DNA of 64,000 nucleotides from Paenibacillus polygoni (lineage in GTDB: Bacteria > Bacillota > Bacilli > Paenibacillales > Paenibacillaceae), in NCBI RefSeq assembly GCF_030263935.1, contig NZ_CP127162.1:1435501-1499500 (forward strand), given 5' to 3'. Below the pieces are notes generated by a model. It did no database searches and was not told the origin of the DNA. It was given only the letters and a program-made list of their open reading frames with translations. Position numbers and translations under genes: made by a program. Below are positions 51,326 through 59,389 of the stretch, piece by piece (position 1 is the stretch's first letter; every line of letters begins with the position of its first letter).

Positions 51326-51406
51326 ATGAAAAATTTAACCCGGATTTTGTTTGCTGCTGCCATCATTTTTTTTGCAGCAGGAATCGTGTATATGATGAAC
51401 GGGTAA
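51326..51406 (+). CDS. 26-residue single-helix membrane peptide after mutS2
   Basis: This tiny reading frame begins at ATG 51326 with a near-perfect AGGAGG six bases upstream. It encodes MKNLTR, then one hydrophobic helix of about 17 residues rich in Ala, Ile and Phe, and ends YMMNG. The ribosome site, codon choice and typical basic-then-hydrophobic pattern of small membrane proteins support coding. It is 28 bases after mutS2 and probably on the same mRNA. No function can be given. It occupies the place where Bacillus has the small membrane gene yshE, but it is far shorter and I do not claim homology. Confidence 0.65.
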   Translation: MKNLTRILFAAAIIFFAAGIVYMMNG

Positions 51407-51447
51407 TGGGCTAAGATGAAATGGGAGAGTATGAAAGGATGAATGAA

Positions 51448-52071
51448 ATGGAAACAACAGTATGTCCATGGTGTCAAACAGAAATCGTATGGGATGAGGA
51501 ACTGGGTCCAGAAGAAGAGTGCCCTTATTGCAATAATCCTCTATCAGCCATACCAGACCAAGAAGAACCTGACACCACTGCAGATGCGTTACAAACGGGT
51601 AACCAAAAAGAAGATCTTCCTAAAGTGAATCTTGAAGGATATCGTACGGTGAACGTGACGCTCACAGAGGAAGAGGAACTTTTACAAGAAAGAGCAGCTG
51701 CGGAAGTAACCGAAGAAGATTATGATCAGCTTTGGGAGGACGAAACAGATACACTTCTTCCTACTGCCAGAGTGCTTGATCAATATGAAGATTCCGGGGT
51801 TGATTTGGCTAAATATTCTGATGCTGTGCAGTCTATTCTCGATTTACAAGAGGAAGCACCTGAATGTCCAAACTGCCGAGAATTTTTGCTTCATACCGGT
51901 GTACAGACGGTAACAAGAGACAGCTTCACAAAAATTCAATCCGTGATGCCTCCGCTCGAAGCACCATTTGGTTTGAATATCTATGTTTGTCCTTCCTGTT
52001 TTCATACAACACAAAGTCTAGCCTCCGAGGATCGACTGCGTATGGTGAAACGCTTAAGTCAAAGTAAATAA
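51448..52071 (+). CDS. Protein with two zinc-ribbon pairs, unknown function
   Basis: This 207-residue soluble protein has four CxxC knuckles: CPWC and CPYC near the N-terminus and CPNC and CPSC near the C-terminus, so it should bind two zinc ions. The middle 110 residues are strongly acidic (EEEELLQERAAAEVTEEDYDQLWEDE) and probably helical or disordered. I do not recognise a named family. ATG 51448 is preferred because GAAAGGA lies eight bases upstream; ATG 51421 has no such site. It follows the 26-residue peptide closely and may share its transcript. A strong terminator follows. Confidence 0.75.
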   Translation: METTVCPWCQTEIVWDEELGPEEECPYCNNPLSAIPDQEEPDTTADALQTGNQKEDLPKVNLEGYRTVNVTLTEEEELLQERAAAEVTEEDYDQLWEDETDTLLPTARVLDQYEDSGVDLAKYSDAVQSILDLQEEAPECPNCREFLLHTGVQTVTRDSFTKIQSVMPPLEAPFGLNIYVCPSCFHTTQSLASEDRLRMVKRLSQSK

Positions 52072-52088
52072 AAAATATGTAATACACG

Positions 52089-52131
52089 GGAATACATGCC
52101 GCTTCTTCAAGGTATGTGTTCCTTTTTTTTT
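52089..52131 (+). terminator. Terminator after the zinc-ribbon gene
   Basis: GGAATACATGCC (52089-52100) pairs with GGTATGTGTTCC (52111-52122), followed by nine T residues. Confidence 0.92.
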
Positions 52132-52213
52132 GTTTCCAATTTTACGAAATTGATAAATAGGGACAAGTTTTCTGTGAAGAGAGGACATATTAGTTTTGTT
52201 ACTTATGGTAGTC

Positions 52214-52233
52214 CTGCTTCCTATAGGAAGCAG
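52214..52233. repeat. Perfect 20-bp palindrome in the MFS gene leader
   Basis: CTGCTTCCTATAGGAAGCAG ends six bases before the ribosome site AAGGAGGG. As RNA it folds into an 8-bp stem with a TATA loop; as DNA it would suit a dimeric repressor. Confidence 0.7.
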
Positions 52234-52253
52234 AGCGTAAGGAGGGAAACGAA

Positions 52254-53447
52254 ATGAAAAAAGCGATGCTTGACGGGCAATCCAAGCTGCTTCTATTTGT
52301 GAATGGTCTATTTGTTCTTGCGAGTGCCTTATCGGGCACCTTTATTAATGTGTTTCTATGGAAAAGCCGGCAAGATTTCACCATGATTGGCTGGTTTACC
52401 ATCAGTCAGCAGATCGCGCTTGTCCTTACTTTTTGGCTGGCTGGAAAGTGGGTGAAAGAACATAACAAAATGAATGTCATCAGGGTCGGCATTTTATTAT
52501 CTGCTGTATTCTATCTCCTTGTACTCTGGCTTGATCAGCAGGCCGTATCGTATATTTGGCCTTTAGGGTTGTTACTCGGAACTTCGCTTGGTTTGTTCTG
52601 GATCTCCTTTAATGTGGTTTATTTTGAAGTGACGAGTCGAGATAACCGTGACTTATTTAATGGATGGGTCGGGCTTATTGGTTCACTTGTTGGGATCGTG
52701 GGTCCCTGGGCATCGGGTCTTGTCATTTCGCTATCGAAGGCAAATCAAGGTTACAGAATCATTTTTATGATTTCGATGGTTGTTTATGGAGTAGGCGTCA
52801 TTGTCAGCTTCTTTTTGAAAAAAAGAAAGACAGAAGGGACTTACTACTGGATAGAACCTTTTCGCCAACTAAAGAATACAGCGAGTCCGTGGCGTCATGC
52901 AGCACCTGCTCTTGCTTTCCAAGGGATCAGAGAAGGCGTGTTTTCATTTTTAGTAAACCTCTTGGTATATATCGCTACAACTCAAGAAGTAAAATTAGGA
53001 CAATTCTATCTGTATACATCTTTAGTGGCACTAGTCAGTTATCATTTTGTTGGAAAATGGTATAAACCAGCTCACAGGTACTATGGTTCCTTAGTGGGGG
53101 CTTTGCTGCTTTCTTTGCTTACACTGCCTTTATTATGGGCTGTTAATTACAGCACCTTACTCATTGTTGGTATTGGATCAGCGTTATTTATGCCGTTTTA
53201 TATTTTGCCGATGATCTCTTCTGTATTTGATCTCATGGGCACAAGTGAGGAAATGGTGTCAAAAAGAGTCGAACTTGTCGTATTACGTGAAATTTGTCTA
53301 AGCGCAGGGAGAATTGCAGGAGTTCTTATCTTTATCCTAGTCCTATCTATTCATGATTCAAGCAAAACCATGACATGGCTTATGGTCATTCTCGGGTTTT
53401 CTCCGGTTCTTAGTTGGCTGTTTCTTCGTAAGCTCGTTCGTATCTAG
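52254..53447 (+). CDS. MFS transporter (YqgE-like)
   Basis: This 397-residue membrane protein has twelve predicted helices in two sets of six, separated by a cytosolic loop near residues 190-220 (KKRKTEGTYYWIEPFRQLKN). There is no clear drug- or sugar-transporter signature; the overall look recalls Bacillus YqgE-type permeases. GTAAGGAGGG before ATG 52254 is a strong ribosome site. A perfect palindrome lies directly upstream and may regulate it. The substrate is unknown and no catabolic or biosynthetic gene is nearby to suggest one. Confidence 0.85.
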   Translation: MKKAMLDGQSKLLLFVNGLFVLASALSGTFINVFLWKSRQDFTMIGWFTISQQIALVLTFWLAGKWVKEHNKMNVIRVGILLSAVFYLLVLWLDQQAVSYIWPLGLLLGTSLGLFWISFNVVYFEVTSRDNRDLFNGWVGLIGSLVGIVGPWASGLVISLSKANQGYRIIFMISMVVYGVGVIVSFFLKKRKTEGTYYWIEPFRQLKNTASPWRHAAPALAFQGIREGVFSFLVNLLVYIATTQEVKLGQFYLYTSLVALVSYHFVGKWYKPAHRYYGSLVGALLLSLLTLPLLWAVNYSTLLIVGIGSALFMPFYILPMISSVFDLMGTSEEMVSKRVELVVLREICLSAGRIAGVLIFILVLSIHDSSKTMTWLMVILGFSPVLSWLFLRKLVRI

Positions 53448-53520
53448 CAGTACATAAAGGTCTTGAATACGGGCAAGCTATCAAACGAGAATGAAGAGTC
53501 ATACCTAAAAGGAGGTAAGA

Positions 53521-53760
53521 ATGATGCAAAATGGATCAATGCAGCCGATCACCGGTAAGGAACTCGAGTACATTGCGGATTGTTTATCGAATGAGGATTT
53601 ATTGACCAAACAGTGTGCAGCAACCGCATCAAGTACTCAAAATCCAGCACTGAAGCAAGTTTTAAGTCAGCATATTCAAATGCATAAACAGCATGCGGAT
53701 AAGCTTATTGGCGCTTTGCAGCAACATCAGCCGCTCGCACCCACACAACCATCTAATTAG
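53521..53760 (+). CDS. Small CotF-like helical protein, probable spore coat
   Basis: This 79-residue helical protein contains ITGKELEYIADCLSNEDLLTKQCAATASSTQNPALKQVLSQHIQMHKQHADKL, the ferritin-like two-helix pattern of short coat F-domain proteins. AAAGGAGG lies five bases before ATG 53521, with a second ATG directly after. It is paired with the longer CotF-like gene 51 bases downstream, so the two are probably one sporulation operon. No sporulation sigma-factor promoter could be named with confidence. A coat role is inferred from the family. Confidence 0.75.
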   Translation: MMQNGSMQPITGKELEYIADCLSNEDLLTKQCAATASSTQNPALKQVLSQHIQMHKQHADKLIGALQQHQPLAPTQPSN

Positions 53761-53811
53761 CAGATATCTAAACCATTTTACATTTAAATATTGAGAGGGA
53801 GGCAGAATAAG

Positions 53812-54210
53812 ATGAATTCATCTTCCACTGGTTCATTTATGCCTGATGCAGATTTAGCGTATACCATCTTAGCCGATTTAAAAAGAACGGTACGAGAATA
53901 CAGTACGGCAACTACCGAATCTAACTGTCCAACTGTTCGCCAAATGTTTACGGATCTAACGAACAGTACTTTGAAATTACAGGGCGAACTTTATAACGTT
54001 ATGCAACAAAATAATTTGTATCCAGCTCCAGGGAAAGCACTCCAATCGGATATTAATAAACAAATACAGACAGCAAATCAAACAAAACAAGAATGTGAAC
54101 AGTTCGTACAACAAAAAAATATCAATACAGTACCCGGCTCACCAATGGGTCAGTCTTATGGGTCACCATTAAATACAAGTGAATATTCCTCCAACCCATA
54201 CGTACGGTAG
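53812..54210 (+). CDS. Spore coat protein, CotF family
   Basis: This 132-residue protein starts with MPDADLAYTILADLKRTVREYSTATTES after a short lead. It has the CotF core CPTVRQMFTDLTNSTLKLQGELYNVMQQNNLYPAPG. CotF-family proteins are abundant in the coat of Bacillus and relatives. The C-terminal 50 residues are Gln/Asn/Ser-rich and end NPYVR. I chose ATG 53812 because GAGGGAGG precedes it; the seven-codon longer frame starts before that site. It follows the short CotF-like gene and is ended by a terminator. Confidence 0.85.
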   Translation: MNSSSTGSFMPDADLAYTILADLKRTVREYSTATTESNCPTVRQMFTDLTNSTLKLQGELYNVMQQNNLYPAPGKALQSDINKQIQTANQTKQECEQFVQQKNINTVPGSPMGQSYGSPLNTSEYSSNPYVR

Positions 54211-54229
54211 GAACTATGTTTATAGGAAA

Positions 54230-54265
54230 ACAGCACCTCGCTAACAATGAGGTGTTGTTTTTTTT
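54230..54265 (+). terminator. Terminator after the coat protein genes
   Basis: ACAGCACCTC (54230-54239) pairs with GAGGTGTTGT (54249-54258), followed by T residues. Confidence 0.9.
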
Positions 54266-54383
54266 ATTTGCAGTAATATTCATTTCATGTCATATTATAT
54301 TTAATCTGCTTAACGAAAAGGCACTGCATGGCCCGTAACACGGACCCGCTTACTGAAGATGTACACTCTCTGGAGGGAAATGC

Positions 54384-54884
54384 ATGATAGAACTTAATGA
54401 TTTGAAATTAAAAGTACTTAATTTGTTAAAAGAAGACGCGAGAAGAACCCCAGCACTCCTTGCTACTTTACTTGGGACTTCAGAAGAAGAAATCAAGAAA
54501 GCGGTATCGGAACTGGAGAAAGACAATGTAATCGTAAAGTATGCGACCGTTGTGAACTGGGAAAAAGTCGATGATGAGAAAGTAACCGCCTTGATTGAAG
54601 TTCAAATTAGTCCTGAACGCGGTCGTGGTTTTGAAGGAATTGCAGAGCGCATTTATTTGTATCCACAAGTAAAATCAGTGTACCTCATGTCAGGAGCGTA
54701 TGACCTCCTAGTTGAGATTGAAGGACGCAATTTACGTGAAGTCGCTAATTTTGTATCGGAAAGACTTTCTACGATTGATTCTGTATTGTCGACCAAGACA
54801 AACTTTATTCTTAAAAAATATAAACAAGACGGCATCATTTTTGAGCCACATCAAGAAGATAAACGGCTCCCTATTTCGCCATAA
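54384..54884 (+). CDS. alaR: Lrp/AsnC-family regulator (AlaR/YugG-like)
   Basis: This 166-residue transcription factor has an N-terminal winged helix (LKLKVLNLLKEDARRTPALLATLLGTSEEEIKKAVSELEKDNVI) and a C-terminal RAM ligand-binding domain (VTALIEVQIS...VYLMSGAYDLLVEIEG). It lies 15 bases upstream of an aminotransferase gene, as in the Bacillus yugG-yugH pair, which has been named alaR-alaT and serves alanine metabolism. It would sense an amino acid, probably alanine, and control its own operon. CTGGAGGG precedes ATG 54384. The family is certain; the alanine assignment rests on synteny. Confidence 0.87.
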   Translation: MIELNDLKLKVLNLLKEDARRTPALLATLLGTSEEEIKKAVSELEKDNVIVKYATVVNWEKVDDEKVTALIEVQISPERGRGFEGIAERIYLYPQVKSVYLMSGAYDLLVEIEGRNLREVANFVSERLSTIDSVLSTKTNFILKKYKQDGIIFEPHQEDKRLPISP

Positions 54885-54899
54885 AAGGAAGTATGAGAG

Positions 54900-56120
54900 A
54901 TGATAGTTAACCAAGATAAAAAAGATAATAAACCCGCTTCAAAATCAATGAGCTCGTATCTAAATCCAGGGGCTCAGCAAATACCGCCGTCAGGGATTCG
55001 TAAGTTTTTTGACCTCGTTGGTCCTAACAAAGGGATTATTTCTCTTGGCGTAGGAGAGCCTGATTTTATTACACCATGGCATATGCGTGAAGCTTCTGTA
55101 TACTCGCTTGAACGCGGATTTACGAGTTATACGTCAAACGCCGGAATGATTGAACTTCGAGAAGCGATCAGTGATTACCTTGAGCGAGGATTTCATACTC
55201 CATACGATCCTGAAGATGAAATTCTCGTTACGGTAGGTGGAAGTGAAGCGATTGACCTGGCATTACGTGCACTGATCGTGGCGGGTGATGAAATTTTGGT
55301 TCCTGAGCCTTGTTATGTAGCTTATTCGCCTATTATTGCGCTTGGCGGCGGCGTTCCCGTAGGTGTAGAAACGGTAGCAGAAACCAATTTTAAGCTGACT
55401 CCGGAAGCACTTGAAGCAAAAATTACGCCAAAATCCAAAGTGTTAATTCTCTGTTATCCAAGCAATCCGACAGGGGCTACCATGACTTATGAAGATTGGC
55501 TGCCCATTGCTGAGATCGTAGAGAAGCATGATCTTATCGTCATTTCAGATGAAATCTATGCAGAGCTTACCTATAATCAAAAGCATGTAAGTTTTCCATC
55601 GATCCCTGGGATGAGAGACAGAACCATCCTGGTAAGCGGGTTCTCTAAAGCTTTTGCAATGACAGGTTGGAGAATTGGTTACATGTGCGGAAATTCGGAT
55701 CTGATTTCAGCCATGCTTAAAATTCACCAATATACAGTAATGTGTGCTCCGTCCATGGGGCAAGTTGCTGCTTTGGAAGCTTTGCGTAATGGGATTGAGG
55801 AAAAGGATCGAATGGTCGAGTCCTACAATCAGCGGCGCCGATTAATTGTTCAAGGATTTCGGGACATTGGACTTGATTGTCATGAACCTCAAGGTGCATT
55901 CTATGCATTTCCAAGTATACGCAAAACAGGTCTTACTTCAGAGGAGTTTGCCCACAGGTTATTAACGGAAGGTAAAGTTGCAACGGTTCCAGGCGGCGTT
56001 TTTGGTTCGGGTGGAGAAGGTTATTTACGGTGTTCCTATGCAACTTCTCTAGCTCAATTAAACGAAGCTTTAGAAAGAATCGGAAATTTTGTTTATAAAC
56101 TCGAACAAGTGGGTAAATAA
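54900..56120 (+). CDS. alaT: Class I/II aminotransferase (AlaT/YugH-like)
   Basis: This 406-residue PLP enzyme of fold type I has SLGVGEPDF at the start, SYTSNAGMIELR, the cofactor-binding PSNPTGATMTYEDW, ISDEIYAELTY, and the Schiff-base lysine in SGFSKAFAMTGWRIGY. It is probably alanine transaminase by similarity to Bacillus YugH and by its regulator neighbour, though related enzymes use aromatic amino acids or aspartate. AAAGGAAG lies about nine bases before ATG 54900. No clear terminator follows, and the next gene has its own promoter. Confidence 0.9.
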   Translation: MIVNQDKKDNKPASKSMSSYLNPGAQQIPPSGIRKFFDLVGPNKGIISLGVGEPDFITPWHMREASVYSLERGFTSYTSNAGMIELREAISDYLERGFHTPYDPEDEILVTVGGSEAIDLALRALIVAGDEILVPEPCYVAYSPIIALGGGVPVGVETVAETNFKLTPEALEAKITPKSKVLILCYPSNPTGATMTYEDWLPIAEIVEKHDLIVISDEIYAELTYNQKHVSFPSIPGMRDRTILVSGFSKAFAMTGWRIGYMCGNSDLISAMLKIHQYTVMCAPSMGQVAALEALRNGIEEKDRMVESYNQRRRLIVQGFRDIGLDCHEPQGAFYAFPSIRKTGLTSEEFAHRLLTEGKVATVPGGVFGSGGEGYLRCSYATSLAQLNEALERIGNFVYKLEQVGK

Positions 56121-56212
56121 AAATAGTATCTGATTTTTTCCTTTGCAGCTGGTATAAATAAAGCCAAAATGTAAACAATTCAACAATTTCCGTAAATTGT
56201 AACAATTGGTAC

Positions 56213-56240
56213 TTGGGTTTATTCGTTTTTATGCTATAAT
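56213..56240 (+). promoter_or_regulatory. Extended -10 promoter of the Spo0E-like gene
   Basis: TTGGGT (56213-56218), a 16-base spacer and TATAAT (56235-56240), with TG one base upstream of the -10. Confidence 0.65.
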
Positions 56241-56275
56241 CTGTAAGGATATAGATTTCTAGGGAGGGATTTACC

Positions 56276-56539
56276 TTGTTTTGTGCCGATTATGATTTGC
56301 CGACATACCGAGGTCAATATGCTGTGGATACCGATAGCAGCACCTCTTGGCTTATAAACTCGGAGAAAGCATCATCACGCAATCTTTCCTTGGAAGATGA
56401 AATCCATATCCTGCGCAGCAAGATGGAAAGAATCTTTTTAGAAGAGAAGTCTTTTACTTCAGACATAGTGATCGAGATCAGCAGTTTGCTTGATTTAAAG
56501 ATCAATGAATATATGAAGACCTATCCTAAGAAAGCATAA
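56276..56539 (+). CDS. Spo0E-like sporulation regulatory phosphatase
   Basis: This 87-residue protein carries the Spo0E helix-loop-helix: LEDEIHILRSKMERIFLEE for helix one and TSDIVIEISSLLDLKINEY for helix two. The latter includes the SxxxD core (SLLD) that inserts into the Spo0A-P active site. Spo0E family members dephosphorylate Spo0A-P and restrain sporulation. A 38-residue N-terminal extension, rich in Ser and Asp, precedes the domain, longer than in most small members. TTG 56276 is the start, with AGGGAGGG eight bases upstream. It is a single gene with its own promoter and terminator. Confidence 0.87.
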   Translation: MFCADYDLPTYRGQYAVDTDSSTSWLINSEKASSRNLSLEDEIHILRSKMERIFLEEKSFTSDIVIEISSLLDLKINEYMKTYPKKA

Positions 56540-56561
56540 AAGCGTGAGCTCATTTTACAGG

Positions 56562-56591
56562 AGAAGACCCTTTTGAGGGTCTTCTTTTTTT
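56562..56591 (+). terminator. Terminator after the Spo0E-like gene
   Basis: AGAAGACCC (56562-56570) pairs with GGGTCTTCT (56577-56585), followed by T residues. Confidence 0.93.
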
Positions 56592-56646
56592 GTGAAGCAG
56601 TATTGTGATATGATGTGAAATAAGGGAAAAAGGAGGAATCATTAAA

Positions 56647-57213
56647 GTGGCTAACAGAAGCAGATGGGCTCTAGTTGCATTATTATTCATGGTATTACTT
56701 ACGGCATGCGGCAAAGAGGAAGATACGGCGTTCCGGATTTTTATGACAGATGATCAAGGCAGTATTGCCAGTATTGAAGAAGAACTTCAATCTAAGTTAC
56801 AAGAAAAGTATGGGGACAGAATAAAGATAGAAGTCATATCGAGTCCGATCTATAATCAACAAAAACTTCTGCTTGAATACGTTGGAAAAGCGAATGATCT
56901 GATGATTATGCCCGAAAATGACATGAAAGCATATGGTAGTCAAGGATCACATATTGAACTTGAAGATACATTTAACCCGGAAACTTATAGTCGTGGTTTT
57001 TTTAAGGGCGGTACATATGAGATTGATGAAAATGGAGATATGTCTAAAGATATGGTGATGGGTGATCATTTGTTTGGAATTCCACTAGATGAAATGAAGA
57101 TATTCCAAGAGTTGAACTATCCAGCAAAAAATTTGTTCGCAACCATCCCGGTTTCTACATCTGATATCGCATTAGCAAAAGAAGTTCTTAAGTTTATGAC
57201 GGAATTAAATTAA
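56647..57213 (+). CDS. Lipoprotein of unknown function
   Basis: This 188-residue protein has a lipoprotein signal: RSRWALVALLFMVLLTAC, with the acylated cysteine near residue 21. The mature part begins acidic and includes FRIFMTDDQGSIASIEEELQSKL and a LMIMPENDMKAYG stretch. That pattern vaguely resembles one lobe of a periplasmic binding protein, but it is too short to be a full one. GTG 56647 follows AAAGGAGG. It precedes the cobU-like gene by 49 bases on the same strand. A link to cobalamin is not shown. I cannot assign a function. Confidence 0.8.
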   Translation: MANRSRWALVALLFMVLLTACGKEEDTAFRIFMTDDQGSIASIEEELQSKLQEKYGDRIKIEVISSPIYNQQKLLLEYVGKANDLMIMPENDMKAYGSQGSHIELEDTFNPETYSRGFFKGGTYEIDENGDMSKDMVMGDHLFGIPLDEMKIFQELNYPAKNLFATIPVSTSDIALAKEVLKFMTELN

Positions 57214-57262
57214 TTTATAATGAACGGACAAAGTGATATACCAGTAGGAGGGGGGCCGAGGG

Positions 57263-57805
57263 ATGCTCATTATGGTAACAGGGGGAGTAAGCAGCGGTAA
57301 AACTCAGTTTGCACTATCCTATGCCTCAACACTTGCACGGGAAGGCATTTATATAACAGATGAATATGCAAAACCTTTGCCTGAAAAAATGAGAGCCCCG
57401 TCCAAACTGCGCAGAGTACATATCTCTTCACACCAGACACTTCCAGATACACTTGATCATATCAACAGGGAATCTAACTTGTTCCGTGCGGATCGTCGAA
57501 TTGTTATTATTGATAGTTTGACCAGCTGGATGATGAGTGAATGGAGAAACTGTTGGAATAGTGCGGATCAAGCTCGTATTATAGCAAGGTTGGAGAAATT
57601 AAAGGAAGTTATTTTATCTTATCAGGGATTACTGCTGATTATTACTAACGAAATGCAGGGGAGTTTTCATCCTTCTGAGGAGGAAAAACAATTCATTTCT
57701 TCAATGGCTGAGATGAATCGTATAATTGCAGTCAGAAGCGACCAAGTGTTTCAGCTCACTTCGGGCATTGCAAGCGAGATCAGCAGGAACAAAATCAGAT
57801 ATTAA
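57263..57805 (+). CDS. CobU-like nucleotide-binding protein, catalytic motif incomplete
   Basis: This 180-residue P-loop protein resembles CobU, the adenosylcobinamide kinase/guanylyltransferase of nucleotide-loop assembly. It has GGVSSGKTQFAL (Walker A), IVIIDSLTSWM (Walker B region) and the later ITNEMQGSFHPSEEEKQF and NRIIAVRSDQVFQLTSGIA, matching the NEVG and AD.V..V.AG elements. The CobU HRxxRPxxW motif, whose histidine is guanylylated, is not recognisable; RRVHISSHQTL is at that place. It may be only partly active or do a related job. AGGAGGGGGG precedes the ATG. The corrinoid adenosyltransferase gene follows after 12 bases, which supports a cobalamin role. Confidence 0.75.
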   Translation: MLIMVTGGVSSGKTQFALSYASTLAREGIYITDEYAKPLPEKMRAPSKLRRVHISSHQTLPDTLDHINRESNLFRADRRIVIIDSLTSWMMSEWRNCWNSADQARIIARLEKLKEVILSYQGLLLIITNEMQGSFHPSEEEKQFISSMAEMNRIIAVRSDQVFQLTSGIASEISRNKIRY

Positions 57806-57817
57806 GTGGAGGATATA

Positions 57818-58387
57818 ATGAAGATCTATACTAAATCAGGTGATAAAGGACAGACTTCGGTAATTGGAGCAAGAGTATCAAAAGACGATGACCGGGTCGA
57901 GGCTTATGGCACGATTGATGAACTGAATAGTTTTGTCGGTCAGGCCATCAGTATCATAACGAACGAAGAAAAATATGAGGACTTGAAAGAAGAACTGGAG
58001 ACCATTCAGCAGGAATTATTTGATTGCGGATCAGATCTTGCTTTTGTCAAACTAGAAGAAGGAAATTATAAAGTGTCTGGTGATATGGCAGAACGTTTAG
58101 AACAGTGGATCGATCTTCATCAAGCGGAAAATCCACAAATCGAACGTTTTATTATTCCGGGAGGGTGTGCTTTATCTTCTGCACTTCATGTGTGCCGTAC
58201 CGTAAGCCGGAGAGCAGAACGCCGAGTCGTAACGCTTGGGTCTCACACTGAAATTAATCCTAGCGTCAGACTATATATGAATCGTCTGTCTGATTACTTT
58301 TTTGTAATCGCCCGTACGGCAAATGTTCGTGCTGAAGTTCCCGATGTTGAATATCTTCGCAGCAAAAAGGTGTTTCGAAGCAAATGA
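57818..58387 (+). CDS. Cob(I)yrinic acid a,c-diamide / cobalamin adenosyltransferase, PduO type
   Basis: This 189-residue enzyme attaches the adenosyl group of ATP to reduced cobalamin to make coenzyme B12. The PduO pattern is complete: KIYTKSGDKGQTS at the start, DDRVEAYGTIDELNSFVGQA, and the C-terminal CRTVSRRAERRVVTL and LYMNRLSDYFFVIAR. ATG 57818 follows GTGGAGG by five bases, better than a GTG that lies inside that site. It overlaps the next gene by four bases (ATGA), so cobU-like, pduO and rluA genes are one unit. Bacillus YvqK is the nearest well-known homologue. Confidence 0.94.
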   Translation: MKIYTKSGDKGQTSVIGARVSKDDDRVEAYGTIDELNSFVGQAISIITNEEKYEDLKEELETIQQELFDCGSDLAFVKLEEGNYKVSGDMAERLEQWIDLHQAENPQIERFIIPGGCALSSALHVCRTVSRRAERRVVTLGSHTEINPSVRLYMNRLSDYFFVIARTANVRAEVPDVEYLRSKKVFRSK

Positions 58388-59343
58388 TGTCTTACTATGA
58401 TCCTATTGTGTATGTTGTTCTTCCAGAAGATGAAGGGATGCTTCTAAAAACGGTTTTGCAAAACAGATTAGGAGTTTCCCGCAAATTAATGTCCAAAGTG
58501 AAACTGACCGAATATGGAATTCAATTAAATGGTCAGCGTGTCTATATCAGCGAGAAAGTAAAGGGCGGAGATCGAATTGAACTTCGAATGGAGAAAGAGA
58601 CTTCGGAAGATATTTTACCGGAACCGATTCCTTTTGATATCCTATATGAGGATGCGCATCTGCTCGTTGTGAATAAACCTGCTGGACTTATTGTACATCC
58701 AACAAGTGGTCACTATACGGGCACTCTTGCCAATGGAGTGGTACATTACTGGCAGGAAAAAGGTGAACAGGTGCGTTTTAGACCTGTCCACAGGCTGGAT
58801 CAAGACACCTCAGGAGTGCTGTGTATTGCAAAGAACCCATACGTGCATCAACATATCTCCGAGCAAATGATACAAGGAACGGTAGATAAGTATTATACAG
58901 CGATTGTGCATGGTTATCCTGAACCTGCAGAAGGAATTATTGACGGACCTATTGACCGAGACCCACTAGAGCCGCATCGCCGGATCGTTACACCGGATGG
59001 TTATCCAGCTCGCACATTGTATCATATCGTGGAACGTTATCCACATGGAAGCATGGTGCAAATAAAGCTTGAGAGTGGACGAACCCACCAAATCAGGGTG
59101 CATATGAGTTCAATTGGTTGTCCGCTTATAGGAGATACCTTTTATAGTGCTGATCAGCTGACACATGTTGAATTTAACCGTGAACAGGCACGGCTAACGG
59201 ATACATGGATAAATAGACAGGCTTTACATGCCAGCAAGCTCTCTTTAACACACCCGCTTTCGGGGGAAAGAGTGACATTTACTGCGGATTTACCAGCAGA
59301 TATGGCACAGTTAAAAGCACAACTTGAACAATCGCAAGATTAA
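58384..59343 (+). CDS. RluA-family RNA pseudouridine synthase
   Basis: This 319-residue protein has an N-terminal S4-like RNA-binding region (SRKLMSKVKLTEYGIQLNGQRV) and the RluA catalytic domain. The essential aspartate is in HRLDQDTSGVLCIAK (about residues 138-152). LLVVNKPAGLIVHP, SGRTHQIRVHMSSIGCPLIGD and ALHASKLSLTHP are the other family blocks. It converts uridines to pseudouridine in rRNA or tRNA; which positions cannot be told. The start ATG overlaps the stop of the adenosyltransferase gene. The functional link between the two is probably only co-transcription. Confidence 0.93.
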   Translation: MMSYYDPIVYVVLPEDEGMLLKTVLQNRLGVSRKLMSKVKLTEYGIQLNGQRVYISEKVKGGDRIELRMEKETSEDILPEPIPFDILYEDAHLLVVNKPAGLIVHPTSGHYTGTLANGVVHYWQEKGEQVRFRPVHRLDQDTSGVLCIAKNPYVHQHISEQMIQGTVDKYYTAIVHGYPEPAEGIIDGPIDRDPLEPHRRIVTPDGYPARTLYHIVERYPHGSMVQIKLESGRTHQIRVHMSSIGCPLIGDTFYSADQLTHVEFNREQARLTDTWINRQALHASKLSLTHPLSGERVTFTADLPADMAQLKAQLEQSQD

Positions 59344-59389
59344 CAAAGATCATAACAATAGAGCTATCGATGTAGGAGGACCGTAGTAT

